Assembly: GCA_049840475.1 (NCBI GenBank)
Contig: JASGKX010000003.1
Coordinates: 868,001 to 932,000, forward strand
Direction of reading: 5' to 3'
Length of the DNA: 64,000 nt
From: JBGVSA01 sp049840475
GTDB lineage: Bacteria > Pseudomonadota > Gammaproteobacteria > Burkholderiales > Rhodocyclaceae
Shown here in pieces: positions 19,884 to 29,901 of this stretch (position 1 is the stretch's first letter; every line of letters starts with the position of its first letter). Below the pieces are notes generated by a model that was given only the letters and a program-made list of their open reading frames with translations, was not told where the DNA came from and made no database searches. A program made the position numbers and the translations under genes.

Positions 19884-20342
19884 TTAGTTGGTAATGTCGG
19901 CTGCGGTATCAGTCCCGCCGGGCTGACCGTCACTGCCGTACGAGATGATGTCAAAGTCTTTGCCGCGCGCCCCAGGGCTCTTGTAGCCGTAGGCCTTACC
20001 CCACGGATCGAGCGGCACGTCTTTCTGGAGGTAGGGCCCGTTCCAGCGATTGGCGCTGGCCGGTTTGTTCAGGAGTGCCGAGAGCCCTTCCGACGTGGTG
20101 GGATAGCGTCCGACGTCGAGCCGATAGGTGTCGAGCGCCTTGGCGAAGGCTTCGATCTGCGCCTTGGCGACGCTCTGCTCGGATTTGCCGAGCTGCGAAA
20201 AGTATTTGGGACCGACGTAGGCGGCCAATAGGCCGATGATCGCTACAACAACCAGCAGTTCAAGCAGGGTGAAACCGGAACGACGACCCCCTGCCCACGT
20301 ATTTCTCGTGTTGGCATGCATCTGTCCACATCCTTTGGTCAT
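19884..20342 (-). CDS. gspG: major pseudopilin GspG
   Basis: 152 residues. The type III signal RRSG is followed by FTLLELLVVVAIIGLLAAYV. The globular domain has GRYPTTSEGLSALLNKP, WNGPYLQKDVPLDPWGKAYG and SYGSDGQPGG, the calcium-site region diagnostic of GspG. It is the first gene of the operon, so its promoter should lie in 20343-20520. No prepilin peptidase gene is in the window, so GspO/PilD must be supplied elsewhere. Confidence 0.95.
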   Translation of the reverse strand: MTKGCGQMHANTRNTWAGGRRSGFTLLELLVVVAIIGLLAAYVGPKYFSQLGKSEQSVAKAQIEAFAKALDTYRLDVGRYPTTSEGLSALLNKPASANRWNGPYLQKDVPLDPWGKAYGYKSPGARGKDFDIISYGSDGQPGGTDTAADITN

Positions 20343-20648
20343 TCTGCTAGGCCCGTGCGCCGCAGCTGCCGGGCCTGCTAGTTATTCGGGCGTTCCGGTA
20401 GGAAAGCTCCGGCCGTATGCTGCCATAAACCTGAAGGAAGTCCAACGGCATGACGACGACCGCCCATCGGCCCGAAAGGCGCTTCAATACGGCGTTTTGA
20501 GCGTTTTCCCGGCGTTTACTACGACCGGTAACATCGTACTTTTTTCATGGTGCAATGCGGTAAGGCCCACTCCGGCCTCCGTTGGGTCGCCTGATATACT
20601 CATGCGGTTTTCCATAACGATGCGAGCGGCAACATAGCCGCCGAAGCC
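20343..20648. other. intergenic region between gspG and the UPF0114 gene, with a candidate extended -10
   Basis: 306 nt with no convincing gene. TGATATACT at 20592-20600 is a good extended -10 element on the + strand for the UPF0114-fumarase pair, about 50 nt upstream of the start. No clear minus-strand promoter for gspG could be singled out. Confidence 0.45.
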
Positions 20649-21254
20649 ATGCAACCCAACAAGCGCATGCGGCCTCTGCCGCAACTCATCTTTGCCAGCC
20701 GATGGCTGCAATTGCCCCTCTATGTGGGGCTGATCCTGGCCCAGTGCGTATACGTCGTGCACTTCTGGGTCGAACTGGTCGATCTCATTGGCGCCGCGAT
20801 GGGCCACCGCGAGTCGCTCGACCACATCACCCAGGCAGTCGGTTACGGCACGGACGCCGGCAAGCTGACCGAAACCACCATCATGCTGGTCGTGCTCGGC
20901 CTGATCGACGTGGTAATGATCTCCAATCTGCTGATCATGGTGATCGTCGGCGGCTACGAGACCTTCGTCTCGCGACTGCATATCGAAGGCCATCCGGACC
21001 AGCCGGAATGGCTCTCGCATGTGAATGCCTCGGTGCTCAAGGTGAAGCTTGCCACGGCCATCATCGGCATTTCGTCGATCCACCTGCTCAAGACGTTCAT
21101 CAACGCCGACGCGCATAGTGAGAAGACCCTGATTGCGCAAACGGTCATACACGTCGTATTCCTGCTCAGTGCCATGGCCATCGCGGCAACCGACCGCCTG
21201 ATGGCCCCCGCCCTGCAAGAAGACGAAACCGCCAGCAAAAACGCCAGCCACTAA
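20649..21254 (+). CDS. UPF0114 (YqhA-like) membrane protein
   Basis: 201 residues with FASRWLQLPLYVGLILAQ at the N-terminus, a central ETTIMLVVLGLIDVVMISNL and GGYETFVSRL. These are the family's conserved blocks; three to four transmembrane helices are expected. The function of UPF0114 is not established. It ends 12 nt before the fumarase gene, so the two are probably co-transcribed. Confidence 0.88.
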   Translation: MQPNKRMRPLPQLIFASRWLQLPLYVGLILAQCVYVVHFWVELVDLIGAAMGHRESLDHITQAVGYGTDAGKLTETTIMLVVLGLIDVVMISNLLIMVIVGGYETFVSRLHIEGHPDQPEWLSHVNASVLKVKLATAIIGISSIHLLKTFINADAHSEKTLIAQTVIHVVFLLSAMAIAATDRLMAPALQEDETASKNASH

Positions 21255-21266
21255 AGGTCCGATCCC

Positions 21267-22784
21267 ATGAGTACGATTCGCCAGGCCGACCTGATCGACA
21301 GCGTCGCCAACGCACTGCAGTACATCAGCTATTACCACCCGGTTGACTACATCAAGAACCTCGCCCGCGCCTACGAGCTGGAACAGAGCCCGGCCGCCAA
21401 GGACGCAATGGCGCAGATCCTGATCAACTCACGCATGTGCGCAGAGGGCCACCGCCCGCTGTGCCAGGACACCGGCATCGTCACCATCTTCGTCAAGGTC
21501 GGCATGGAGGTGCGCTGGGAAGGTTTCAGCGGCTCGATCGACGACGCCATCAACGAAGGCGTGCGCCGCGCCTACAACGACCCGGACAACAAGCTGCGCG
21601 CCTCGATCCTGCTGGACCCAGCCGGCGCCCGCAAGAACAGCCGCGACAACACACCGGCCGTCATCCACTACGAAGTGGTGCCGGGCGACAAGGTTGACAT
21701 CACGGTGGCGGCCAAGGGCGGCGGCTCCGAGAACAAATCCAAGTTCGTCATGCTCAACCCGTCGGACTCGATCGTCGACTGGGTGCTCAGGACCGTGCCG
21801 ACGATGGGCGCTGGCTGGTGCCCGCCGGGCATGCTGGGCATCGGCATTGGCGGCACCGCCGAAAAGGCCATGGTGCTGGCCAAGGAATCGCTGATGGACC
21901 CGATCGACATGCCGGAACTCATCGCGCGCGGCCCGTCGAACCGCATCGAAGAATTGCGCATCGAGCTGTGGGAAAAGGTCAATGCGCTCGGTATCGGTGC
22001 GCAAGGCCTGGGCGGCCTCACCACGGTGCTCGACGTCAAGATTCTCGACTACCCGACGCACGCCGCCAGCCTGCCGGTGGCGATGATTCCCAACTGCGCG
22101 GCCACGCGTCACGCCCACTTCACGCTGGATGGCTCCGGCCCCGTGGCGCTCGAAGCGCCGTCGCTGGATGACTGGCCGTCGCTGACCTATGACAGCTCGA
22201 AGGGCAAGCGCGTGAATCTCGATACGGTCACGCGCGAAGAAGTCGCTTCGTGGCAACCGGGCGACGTGCTGCTGCTCAACGGCAAGATGCTCACCGGCCG
22301 CGACGCCGCGCACAAGCGCATCGTCGACATGCTCAACAAGGGCGAGCAACTGCCGGTCGACTTCCGCGGCCGCTTCATTTATTACGTCGGCCCGGTTGAC
22401 CCGGTGCGCGACGAGGTCGTCGGCCCGGCCGGCCCCACCACCGCCACGCGCATGGACAAGTTCACCGAACAGGTGCTGTCGCAGACCGGTTTGCTCGGCA
22501 TGATCGGCAAATCCGAACGTGGCCCGACGGCCATCGAAGCCATCAAGAAGCACAAGTCGGTGTATCTGATGGCGGTGGGCGGCGCCGCCTATCTGGTGTC
22601 CAAGGCCATCAAGAGTTCGAAGGTGCTCGGCTTTGCCGACCTCGGCATGGAAGCCATCTATGAATTCGAGGTGAAGGACATGCCCGTCACCGTCGCGGTT
22701 GACTCCGCCGGCACGTCGGTCCACCAAACCGGCCCGAAGGAATGGCAGGCCAAGATCGGCAAGATTCCGGTCGTCACGCAGTAA
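21267..22784 (+). CDS. class I (iron-sulfur) fumarate hydratase
   Basis: 505 residues, the class I fumarase length, catalysing fumarate to L-malate in the TCA cycle. The N-terminal alpha part contains CQDTGIVTIFVKVG and later GIGGTAEKAMVLAKESL. The C-terminal beta part contains WQPGDVLLLNGKMLTGRDAA and FIYYVGPVDPV. Cysteines in CQDTG and NCAATRHAHF are probable ligands of the 4Fe-4S cluster. It is followed by a strong bidirectional terminator. Confidence 0.96.
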   Translation: MSTIRQADLIDSVANALQYISYYHPVDYIKNLARAYELEQSPAAKDAMAQILINSRMCAEGHRPLCQDTGIVTIFVKVGMEVRWEGFSGSIDDAINEGVRRAYNDPDNKLRASILLDPAGARKNSRDNTPAVIHYEVVPGDKVDITVAAKGGGSENKSKFVMLNPSDSIVDWVLRTVPTMGAGWCPPGMLGIGIGGTAEKAMVLAKESLMDPIDMPELIARGPSNRIEELRIELWEKVNALGIGAQGLGGLTTVLDVKILDYPTHAASLPVAMIPNCAATRHAHFTLDGSGPVALEAPSLDDWPSLTYDSSKGKRVNLDTVTREEVASWQPGDVLLLNGKMLTGRDAAHKRIVDMLNKGEQLPVDFRGRFIYYVGPVDPVRDEVVGPAGPTTATRMDKFTEQVLSQTGLLGMIGKSERGPTAIEAIKKHKSVYLMAVGGAAYLVSKAIKSSKVLGFADLGMEAIYEFEVKDMPVTVAVDSAGTSVHQTGPKEWQAKIGKIPVVTQ

Positions 22785-22817
22785 GGCGCGCGACGGAGTC
22801 CTGCTCCGCTCGGACAT

Positions 22818-22849
22818 AAAAAGGGACGCGGCATGCCGCGTCCCTTTTT
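22818..22849. terminator. bidirectional terminator between fumarase and SDR
   Basis: A perfect 32-nt palindrome with AAAAA before and TTTTT after a GGGACGCGGC/GCCGCGTCCC stem. It serves the convergent fumarase and SDR genes. Confidence 0.9.
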
Positions 22850-22855
22850 GTTTAC

Positions 22856-23599
22856 TCAGGCATACCCGCCATTGGCGCGCAGCACCTGCGCATTCACCCA
22901 GCCACCGTCCGGCCCAAGCAGGAAAGACACGACGCCCGCGATGTCGTCGGTCGTGCCCAGCCGCTCCAACGGCGGCAGCTTGGCAAGGTTGGCGATCTGC
23001 TCTTCGGTCTTGCCATTGAGAAAGAGTTCGGTCGCCACCGGCCCCGGCGCCACGGCATTCACCGTCACACGGCGGCCGCGCAGTTCGTTCGCCAGCACAT
23101 GCACCAAGCCCTCCACGCCCGCCTTGGAGGCGATGTACGGACCATAAGTTGGAAACGCCTTGACGATCACGCTCGTCGAGAACGCAACGATGCGCCCGCC
23201 CTCTTCCACATGCTTTGCCGCCAGCCCCAGCACGATGAAGGCACCACGCAGATTGGTGGCGATCACCTTGTCGAAGGCAGCCAACTCACTCACGTCAATG
23301 CGAGCGTACGGCATGATGCCTGCGCTGTTGACCACAGCATCGACGCGCCCGAAGCGTTCGCGCGTCGTCGCAAAGAGTCGTTCCATATCCGCCTCGTTCG
23401 CGACATCGCCCTGCACGGCCAACGCTGAACCACCGGCAGATTCAATGTCGGCCACGACGGCCGCCGCCTTGTCGGCACTGCCGGCATAGTTCGCCACGAC
23501 CGCAAAACCGTCTCTGGCAAGCCGACGTGCGACTTCCGCGCCGATGCCGCGCGATGCACCCGTGACGATGGCGACCTTGCGTTCCGATTGCTGTTCCAT
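22856..23599 (-). CDS. short-chain dehydrogenase/reductase
   Basis: 247 residues from ATG 23599, which has GGAG 7 nt upstream. It has the Rossmann cofactor motif TGASRGIG, the NSAG loop, the active-site YIASK (Tyr-x3-Lys) and the N-terminal strand RKVAIVTG. This is a classical NAD(P)H-dependent SDR of the 3-oxoacyl-reductase type; the substrate is unknown. It is divergent from a LysR regulator 102 nt away, a common arrangement in which the regulator controls the dehydrogenase. Confidence 0.92.
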   Translation of the reverse strand: MEQQSERKVAIVTGASRGIGAEVARRLARDGFAVVANYAGSADKAAAVVADIESAGGSALAVQGDVANEADMERLFATTRERFGRVDAVVNSAGIMPYARIDVSELAAFDKVIATNLRGAFIVLGLAAKHVEEGGRIVAFSTSVIVKAFPTYGPYIASKAGVEGLVHVLANELRGRRVTVNAVAPGPVATELFLNGKTEEQIANLAKLPPLERLGTTDDIAGVVSFLLGPDGGWVNAQVLRANGGYA

Positions 23600-23654
23600 G
23601 TTGCTGCTCCGTTGTCGTGAGGGAATGCACGCAGTATGGGCAGCGCACCACTGT

Positions 23655-23670
23655 TTGATAAGATGAACAA
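23655..23670. promoter_or_regulatory. possible LysR operator between SDR and lysR
   Basis: TTG and CAA half-sites separated by 10 nt in the 102-nt divergent gap, loosely fitting the T-N11-A LysR box. Weak on sequence alone. Confidence 0.3.
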
Positions 23671-23701
23671 TACTCAACAGCCTGATTAGCCAGACTTAAC
23701 A

Positions 23702-24590
23702 ATGAGCGACCTGCCGCTGGAAGACCTCGCCGCCTTTGCCGCCGTCGCACGGCACCGCAGTTTTCGGGGCGCAGCGCTCACGCGTGGCGTGTCGGCTTCG
23801 CTTCTGAGTCAGACGGTCCGGCGTCTGGAGGATCGTCTCGGCGTCAAGCTCCTCAACCGGACGACGCGTAGTGTGTCGCCCACGCAAGCGGGTGAATTGC
23901 TGCTGGCGGGGCTCGAACCTGCTCTGACGGGTATCGCGCAAACCATAGAGCGCGTTCAACAGCTTGCGTGCCCGCCCTTCGGGCCGGCTGCGCATCAACG
24001 CCCCACATCCAGTCGCCCACCTGGCATTGGCGCCGATGCTGTCGGGCTTTCTGGCAACGTATCCCGACATCAGTGTCGAGATCGTCTCGGACAGCGCGTT
24101 TTCGGACATCGTTGGCGAAGGCTTCGACGCGGGTGTGCGCTTTGGCGAAGACCTCGCGCAAGACGTCGTTGCCGTGCCCCTGCCCGTGCCGCGCGAACGT
24201 GTCGTCGTGGGCTCGCCGGCTTATCTGGCGCGGGCTGGCACGCCAGCCACACCGCACGATCTCGTCGGCATGGAGTTGATTGCGCACCGATTTGCGCGCG
24301 GCGCCCTCTACGAATGGGAGTTCTTCAAGACGGGACAGACGCTACGCGTCATGCCCAAAGGGAGACTGATCGCCAACGATCCGATCGTCGAGTTGCAAGC
24401 CGCGCTCGATGGCGTGGGCCTGGCGTGGATGTTTGAAGCCTACGCGCGCCCGCACATCGCAGTGGGGCATCTGGTCGAAGTGCTTGCCGACTGGCGGGCG
24501 CCGATGCTGGCACCCTTTCTGTATTTTTCGAGTCGCCGCCACGTTCCCCCGCCGCTGCGGGCTTTCATTGACTACCTGCGCGGCGGGTGA
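23702..24590 (+). CDS. LysR-family regulator (one apparent frameshift)
   Basis: About 295 residues if one frame break is corrected. The N-terminal winged helix-turn-helix is clear (LEDLAAFAAVARHRSFRGAA, then SASLLSQTVRRLEDRLGVKL). The first frame fails after IERV; the second resumes as NSLRARPSGRLRINAPHPVA. Removing one T from GTTCAAC (23954-23960) yields ERVNSLRARPSGRLRINAP, the normal LysR linker. The effector domain is complete (SVEIVSDSAFSDIVGEGFDA). It probably controls the divergent SDR gene. Confidence 0.88.
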
Positions 24591-24611
24591 TGACGCGATG
24601 TTGCGCCAACG

Positions 24612-25044
24612 TCAGGCGCAGACGTGCGGGTCTTTCGACATGTCCCAGTACATCGCCTCGATCTTGTGGCCATCGAGATCGCGCACGAAGCACCCGTAGT
24701 ACGCCTCGCTGTAATGCGCCCGCCCGCCGGGGTCTCCCTCGGACGTTGCACCCGCAGCGAGCGCGGCGGCAAAGAATGCGTTCGACGGCTTCCTTGGTTG
24801 GCGCAAGAAAACCGAAGTGCGACCCGTTGCCCACGCTAGCCGGCTTGCCGTCGATCGGCGCCTGCACCCAGAACTCGGGGAACTGCTTGCCATAGGCAAT
24901 CGCCTTGACGCCGGGGACTTCGATCATTCGGCGTGCGCCGATGGTGGCCAGCACTCTGTCGTAGAACGCCACCGCCTCTTCAAAGCGATTGGTGCCCACC
25001 GACACATGCGACATGATTGCCGGGATGTCATTCGTTTCGGACAT
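24612..25044 (-). CDS. VOC/glyoxalase-fold protein (one apparent frameshift)
   Basis: About 143 residues after correction. It begins MSETNDIPAIMSHVSVGTNR with AGGAGG upstream, continues FEEAVAFYDRVLATIGARRM, and the second frame gives FFAAALAAGATSEGDPGGRA and GCFVRDLDGHKIEAMYWDM. This is a typical vicinal-oxygen-chelate fold found in glyoxalase/bleomycin-resistance-like proteins. The frame break is at + strand GTTCGAC (24780-24786); dropping the extra base gives TKEAVDAFFAAALAAG. The substrate is unknown. Confidence 0.82.
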
Positions 25045-25153
25045 GGTGCAAAGCCTCCTGTGAGAAAACCAACATCATGAACGAGCGACGCGGGCGGACA
25101 TTGAGTTTTGTCCGCCCTTGCTCAAGACATACGCATCCTGCTGCGAGGCGTTA

Positions 25154-26539
25154 TCAGGCCAGACGAGCCAGCACACGCTCGCGGCCCATGACTTCGAGCA
25201 CGGCATCGATCGAAGGCGTCTGCGGCACGCCAAGCAGCTTCACGCGCAGCGGAATCGCCACTTGCGGCATCTTCAGCCCGTGCTCGGTGCAGGTGTCCTT
25301 GATCGCCTGATTGAGCGCAGCGCGCTCCCAGCTCGCATCCTTCAGGCGGGCGGTGAGCGAAGCCAGCGCCGTGCGTGCCGTATCGGTCAGGTGCTGCGCG
25401 ACGAGTTCTTCGGACGGCGCGGGCGCGGTGTAATACGCAGCCGCCGCATCGGCCAGTTCAACCAGCGTCGATACGCGCTCGCGGTACAGCGCCACGACCT
25501 GTGCCAGATCGGGGCCAGCGTTGACCGACACGCCACGTGCGGCAAGACGTTCAGCGCAATCGCGGGCCAGTTCGGCCGGGTCGGTCTGCTTGATGTAATG
25601 CGCATTCAGCCACTTGAGTTTTTCAGTGTTGAACTGTGCGGCGGACGGCGTAATGTGGTCCAGATCGAACCACTCAACGAATTGCTCGCGCGAGAAGACT
25701 TCGTCGTCACCGTGGCTCCAGCCCAGGCGGCCGAGGTAGTTGATGACGGCGTCCTTGAGGTAGCCGTCTTCGTGATACTGCATGACGCTCACCGCGCCAT
25801 GGCGCTTGGACAGCTTGGTGCCGTCGTCGCCGAGGATCATCGACAGGTGCGCGTAGTGCGGCAGCGTGGCGCCCAGCGCTTGCAGAATGTTGATCTGGCG
25901 CGGCGTGTTGTTAACGTGGTCATCACCCCGAATGACATGGGTGATGCCCATGTCCCAATCGTTGACCACCACGCAGAAGTTGTACGTGGGCGTGCCGTCC
26001 GGGCGCGCGATGATGAGGTCGTCGAGTTCGGCGTTCGAGATCTCGATACGGCCCTTGACGAGGTCATCCCATGCGACAGCGCCTGCAGTCGGATTCTTGA
26101 ATCGCACCACGGGCTTTACGCCGTCGGGCACGGCAGGCAGCGTCTTGCCCGGTTCGGGACGCCAGCGACCGTCATAGCGCGGCTTTTCGCCACGGGCGCG
26201 CTGCGCTTCGCGGATGGCGTCGAGTTCTTCGGGCGTCGTGTAGCAGTGGTACGCAGTGCCGGTTTCGAGCATCTGCGTGAGGACTTCCTTGTACCGATCC
26301 ATGCGCTGCATCTGGTAGAACGGGCCTTCGTCCCAACCCAGGTCCAGCCAGCTCATGCCGTCGAGAATGGCCTGCACGGCCGCCGGCGTCGAGCGCTCCA
26401 GGTCGGTATCCTCGATACGCAGCACGAACTGACCCTTGTGATGGCGGGCGAAAGCCCACGAGAACAGCGCGGTACGCGCGCCGCCGATGTGCAGGTAACC
26501 GGTCGGGCTGGGAGCGAAACGGGTGCGGACGGTAGTCAT
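25154..26539 (-). CDS. gltX: glutamyl-tRNA synthetase
   Basis: 461 residues from ATG 26539. It has the class I HIGH motif in PTGYLHIGGARTALF and the KLSKR loop in DDGTKLSKRHGAVS. RIEDTDLERS and RGDDHVNNTPRQ are also GluRS signatures. It charges tRNA-Glu in the cytosol. The anticodon-binding helical C-terminus is complete. It lies 80 nt from recQ on the same strand. Confidence 0.98.
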   Translation of the reverse strand: MTTVRTRFAPSPTGYLHIGGARTALFSWAFARHHKGQFVLRIEDTDLERSTPAAVQAILDGMSWLDLGWDEGPFYQMQRMDRYKEVLTQMLETGTAYHCYTTPEELDAIREAQRARGEKPRYDGRWRPEPGKTLPAVPDGVKPVVRFKNPTAGAVAWDDLVKGRIEISNAELDDLIIARPDGTPTYNFCVVVNDWDMGITHVIRGDDHVNNTPRQINILQALGATLPHYAHLSMILGDDGTKLSKRHGAVSVMQYHEDGYLKDAVINYLGRLGWSHGDDEVFSREQFVEWFDLDHITPSAAQFNTEKLKWLNAHYIKQTDPAELARDCAERLAARGVSVNAGPDLAQVVALYRERVSTLVELADAAAAYYTAPAPSEELVAQHLTDTARTALASLTARLKDASWERAALNQAIKDTCTEHGLKMPQVAIPLRVKLLGVPQTPSIDAVLEVMGRERVLARLA

Positions 26540-26619
26540 GCTGGAGCGATCTTGAATGCGACAAAGACCGCTATTGTAGGCGATTGCGTCGCGCGGCGCC
26601 CCGCGCATGCCCTGCCCGT

Positions 26620-28441
26620 TCAGCCGAGCTGGCGCTGGTGGGACTGGATCACTTCGAGGAAGGCCATGCCGTAGGCTTCGAGCTTGCGGTCGCCAACGCC
26701 GGAAAGTTCATACATCGCATCGAGGCTCATGGGGCGCTTTTCGAGCATCAACTTAAGCGTAGCGTCGCCAAAGATCATGTAGGCGGGCACTTCTTGTTCT
26801 TCGGCCAGCGAGCGACGGCACTGGCGCAGGGCCGCCCAGAGCGTGCGCGCTTCGTCGGATTCGAACTCGATCTCGCGACGCACACTCGATGCGCCGCTCG
26901 GCGCCGATTCGCGCACGCGGCGCGCCTGGAACACAGCTTCGCCGCGCAGCACCGGGCGGCACTCTTCCTGCAACAGCAGTCCGCCATGTTCCGACACACC
27001 GACCAGCCCCTGAGCCACCATCTGGCGCAGTAGTGCGCTCCATTGCGTAGCGGACACATCCTTGCCGATGCCGAACGTTCAACAGGTTCTGATGGCCGCG
27101 CTCGGTGACTTTCGGCGTGGCCTTACCGGTAAGGATGTCGACCAGATGACCCGCGCCATATCGCTGGCCGCTGCGGTAAATGGTCGACAGCGCCTGTTGC
27201 GCGGCCACCGATGCGTCCCAGGTCTGCGGCGGATTCAGGCACATGTCGCAGTTGCCGCAGGGTTCGGACTCTTCACCGAAGTAACGCAGCAACACTTGGC
27301 GACGACAAGCGGCCGCTTCACAGTAGCCCAGCAGCGATTCAAGTTTGCGGCGCTCGACGCGCTTGATCTCGTCCGGCGCCTGCGATTGTTCGATCATCTC
27401 CCGTTGCAGCACCATGTCCTGCAGGCCATAGGCCATCCACGCGTTGGACGGCAACCCGTCGCGGCCCGCGCGGCCGGTTTCCTGGTAATAGGCCTCAAGG
27501 CTCTTGGGCAGGTCCATGTGCGCCACGAAGCGCACGTCGGGCTTGTCGATGCCCATGCCGAAGGCAATGGTCGCCACCATGACAATGCCATCGCCACGCA
27601 CGAATTGCGTCTGGTGCGACTCGCGCGTGCTGGCGTCGAGCCCTGCGTGGTAGTGCAGTGCGCGCAAGCCCTCCCCGCGCAGCCAGTTGGCGGTTTCTTC
27701 GACCTTCTTGCGCGACAGGCAATAGACGATGCCCGAGTCACCGTCGTGATTGGCGCGGATGAAGCGCAACAACTGCTTGCGGGGGTTGTCCTTTTCGACC
27801 ACGGCGTAGCGGATGTTCGGGCGATCGAAACTCGCCAGGAACACGCGCGCCTCGGTCAGGGCCAGCCGCTGGATGATCTCCTGCCGCGTGGCGTCGTCGG
27901 CCGTGGCCGTGAGCGCAATGCGCGGAATCTCCGGAAAGCGCTCATGCAGCACCGACAACTGAATGTACTCGGGGCGGAAGTCGTGCCCCCATTGCGACAC
28001 GCAATGCGCCTCATCGATGGCGAACAGCGCGATATGCGCGTGATCGAGCAGGTTCTGGAAGCGCCCGGTCATCAGGCGCTCAGGTGCTACATACAGCAGA
28101 TCGAGTTCGCCGCCGACCAGCGCACGCTCGACAGCGGCGGCTTCTTCACCGTTTTGCGTGGAATTGAGATAAGCAGCCTTGACGCCCAATTGGGTGAGCG
28201 CCTGGACCTGGTCCTGCATGAGTGCAATCAGCGGCGACACCACCACGCCGCAGCCCGCACGCAGCAGCGCGGGCACCTGATAGCACAGCGACTTGCCCCC
28301 GCCCGTGGGCATGAGCACCAGCGCATCGCCGCCCTCGGCCACATGTTCGACGATGGCCGCTTGCTCGCCGCGGAAGGCGTCGTAACCGAAGACGTGGCGG
28401 AGCGTGTCGAGCGCCCGGGTAGAAGATGCTGCCGGATTCAT
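26620..28441 (-). CDS. recQ: ATP-dependent DNA helicase RecQ (one apparent frameshift)
   Basis: About 606 residues after correction. Helicase motifs include MPTGGGKSLCYQVPALL (motif I), IDEAHCVSQWGHDFRP (motif II and aromatic loop) and QETGRAGRDG (motif VI). The zinc domain CRRQVLL..CGNCDMC follows, then the RQC winged helix. The frame breaks in the winged helix at + strand GTTCAAC (27077-27083); removing one base gives HQNLLTFGIGKDVSATQWS, as in other RecQ proteins. A C-terminal HRDC domain follows (PMSLDAMYELSGVGDRKLE). It acts in recombination and replication-fork repair. Confidence 0.93.
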
Positions 28442-28499
28442 AGGGGCGCAATTGTACACGGGACGTGGGGCGGGACGGACCCTCCGCCCTCAGCCCGCG

Positions 28500-29774
28500 T
28501 CAATGCGCGGGCCCGCGCAGCAGCCGTGTGATGCGCTCGCCAAGCACCAGACCGATCGCCATCGCGCCCACGACAAACACCGCCTTGACGATGTTGTAGC
28601 TGGTGAAATCCACCAACTGCGCCGTCGCATCGCCATGCGACAACGCAATCTGCATGGCGCCGCCAATGCCCTGGTACATCAGCACCCCCGGCATCATCGG
28701 TACGGCGCTGGCAAAGGCCACCGCCGCGAACTGCACGCGCAGGCGCTTGACCATCACGCTGGCGATGACGCCGATGATGAAACAAGCGAGCAGCGTGGAG
28801 GTTTCCAGCGGCATGCCGTGCTTGAGGCACATGTAGCGGATGCCGTGCCCCACCATGCCGGCGATGATCGAAGTCCACAGCACGCGCCAGGGAGCGTTGT
28901 AGAACGCGCCAAAACCGCAGGCCGCGATCCCGGCCAGCAGCATGTCGGTCGGGAGCTGTATGGCCACGCCGGAGCTGCCCGCCGGAACGGTCGTCCAGCC
29001 CAGCGTCACCCAACCGCCGAGGAACACGCCACTGGCTGCGCCAAGCAGGATGCCGGTCGCAAGACCCAGGCGCGGCAGCGCAGTGTGCATGTCGTTTTCG
29101 ATGGCGTCGTAGAGCGTGTTGATCAGATGCGGCCCCGGCACCAGCATGAGTGCCGGCACGATCAGGCACATGCCGGGCGTAGAAGTCCAGCCCGCATTGA
29201 TGACGATGCCGCCCAGCACCGAGCCGATCAGCGCCGCCGTAAACGGCAACGCAAAGAGCATGACGTGGCGTTTGGCCAGCTCCTGACGCGCCAGCAGACC
29301 GAGAGCCGACGACAGCGCCACCGTCAGCGTGGCGCCCAGGTCCGCCGACAGCAAGATCGCCAGCGCGGCCGCTGCTGCACCGAAAATGCCGGCAAGCAGC
29401 CAGCGGTTGTGGCGCGGCGTTGTCTTTTCGATCGTTTCGAGCTGGGCCAGCGCCGTATTGATGTCGATGTGGCCTGCGATGACGTCATCCACCACCCGCA
29501 TCACAGCGGCATTGAGCCCCACATTGATGCGCAATTCGTGCGCATGGTGATGCAGGCTGCCGCGCGGCGTATGCAGCGAAATCGAGCAATAGCCGGTATC
29601 CACGAAAAGCGGGATACCAAGGAATTCGGCCAGCTCGTGCATGCGACGGCGCAGCAGACCCGTACGCAGGTTGTATTCCAGCAACAGGCTGCCGGCGCGG
29701 TGCAGCAGCCGGAGTGCGTCCTCGTCGATAGGCGGTGTCGAGGAGGACGAGCGGTCGAACATGAGTATTGCCAT
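28500..29774 (-). CDS. ThrE-family threonine/serine exporter-like membrane protein
   Basis: 424 residues from ATG 29774. A soluble N-terminal ThrE domain (RLLHRAGSLLLEYNLRTGLL, HELAEFLGIPLFVDTG) is followed by about ten hydrophobic segments with PGPHLINTLYDAIENDM and SAVPMMPGVLMYQGIGG. In this family the single chain joins the two modules that are separate YjjP/YjjB proteins elsewhere. Amino-acid export is the family role; the substrate is unproven here. An ATG 12 nt downstream is an alternative start. Confidence 0.85.
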   Translation of the reverse strand: MAILMFDRSSSSTPPIDEDALRLLHRAGSLLLEYNLRTGLLRRRMHELAEFLGIPLFVDTGYCSISLHTPRGSLHHHAHELRINVGLNAAVMRVVDDVIAGHIDINTALAQLETIEKTTPRHNRWLLAGIFGAAAAALAILLSADLGATLTVALSSALGLLARQELAKRHVMLFALPFTAALIGSVLGGIVINAGWTSTPGMCLIVPALMLVPGPHLINTLYDAIENDMHTALPRLGLATGILLGAASGVFLGGWVTLGWTTVPAGSSGVAIQLPTDMLLAGIAACGFGAFYNAPWRVLWTSIIAGMVGHGIRYMCLKHGMPLETSTLLACFIIGVIASVMVKRLRVQFAAVAFASAVPMMPGVLMYQGIGGAMQIALSHGDATAQLVDFTSYNIVKAVFVVGAMAIGLVLGERITRLLRGPAH

Positions 29775-29901
29775 AGGTCGTAGAAGGCGAGCGAACTGAC
29801 TAATTGGCGACGGCACGCAAGAATACTTGAGCAATGCGTCGGCGCGGCGAATGGCATCAAGCAAACGATCCGGCCAATGGACCCGGAAAGTAGCCTGCGC
29901 A

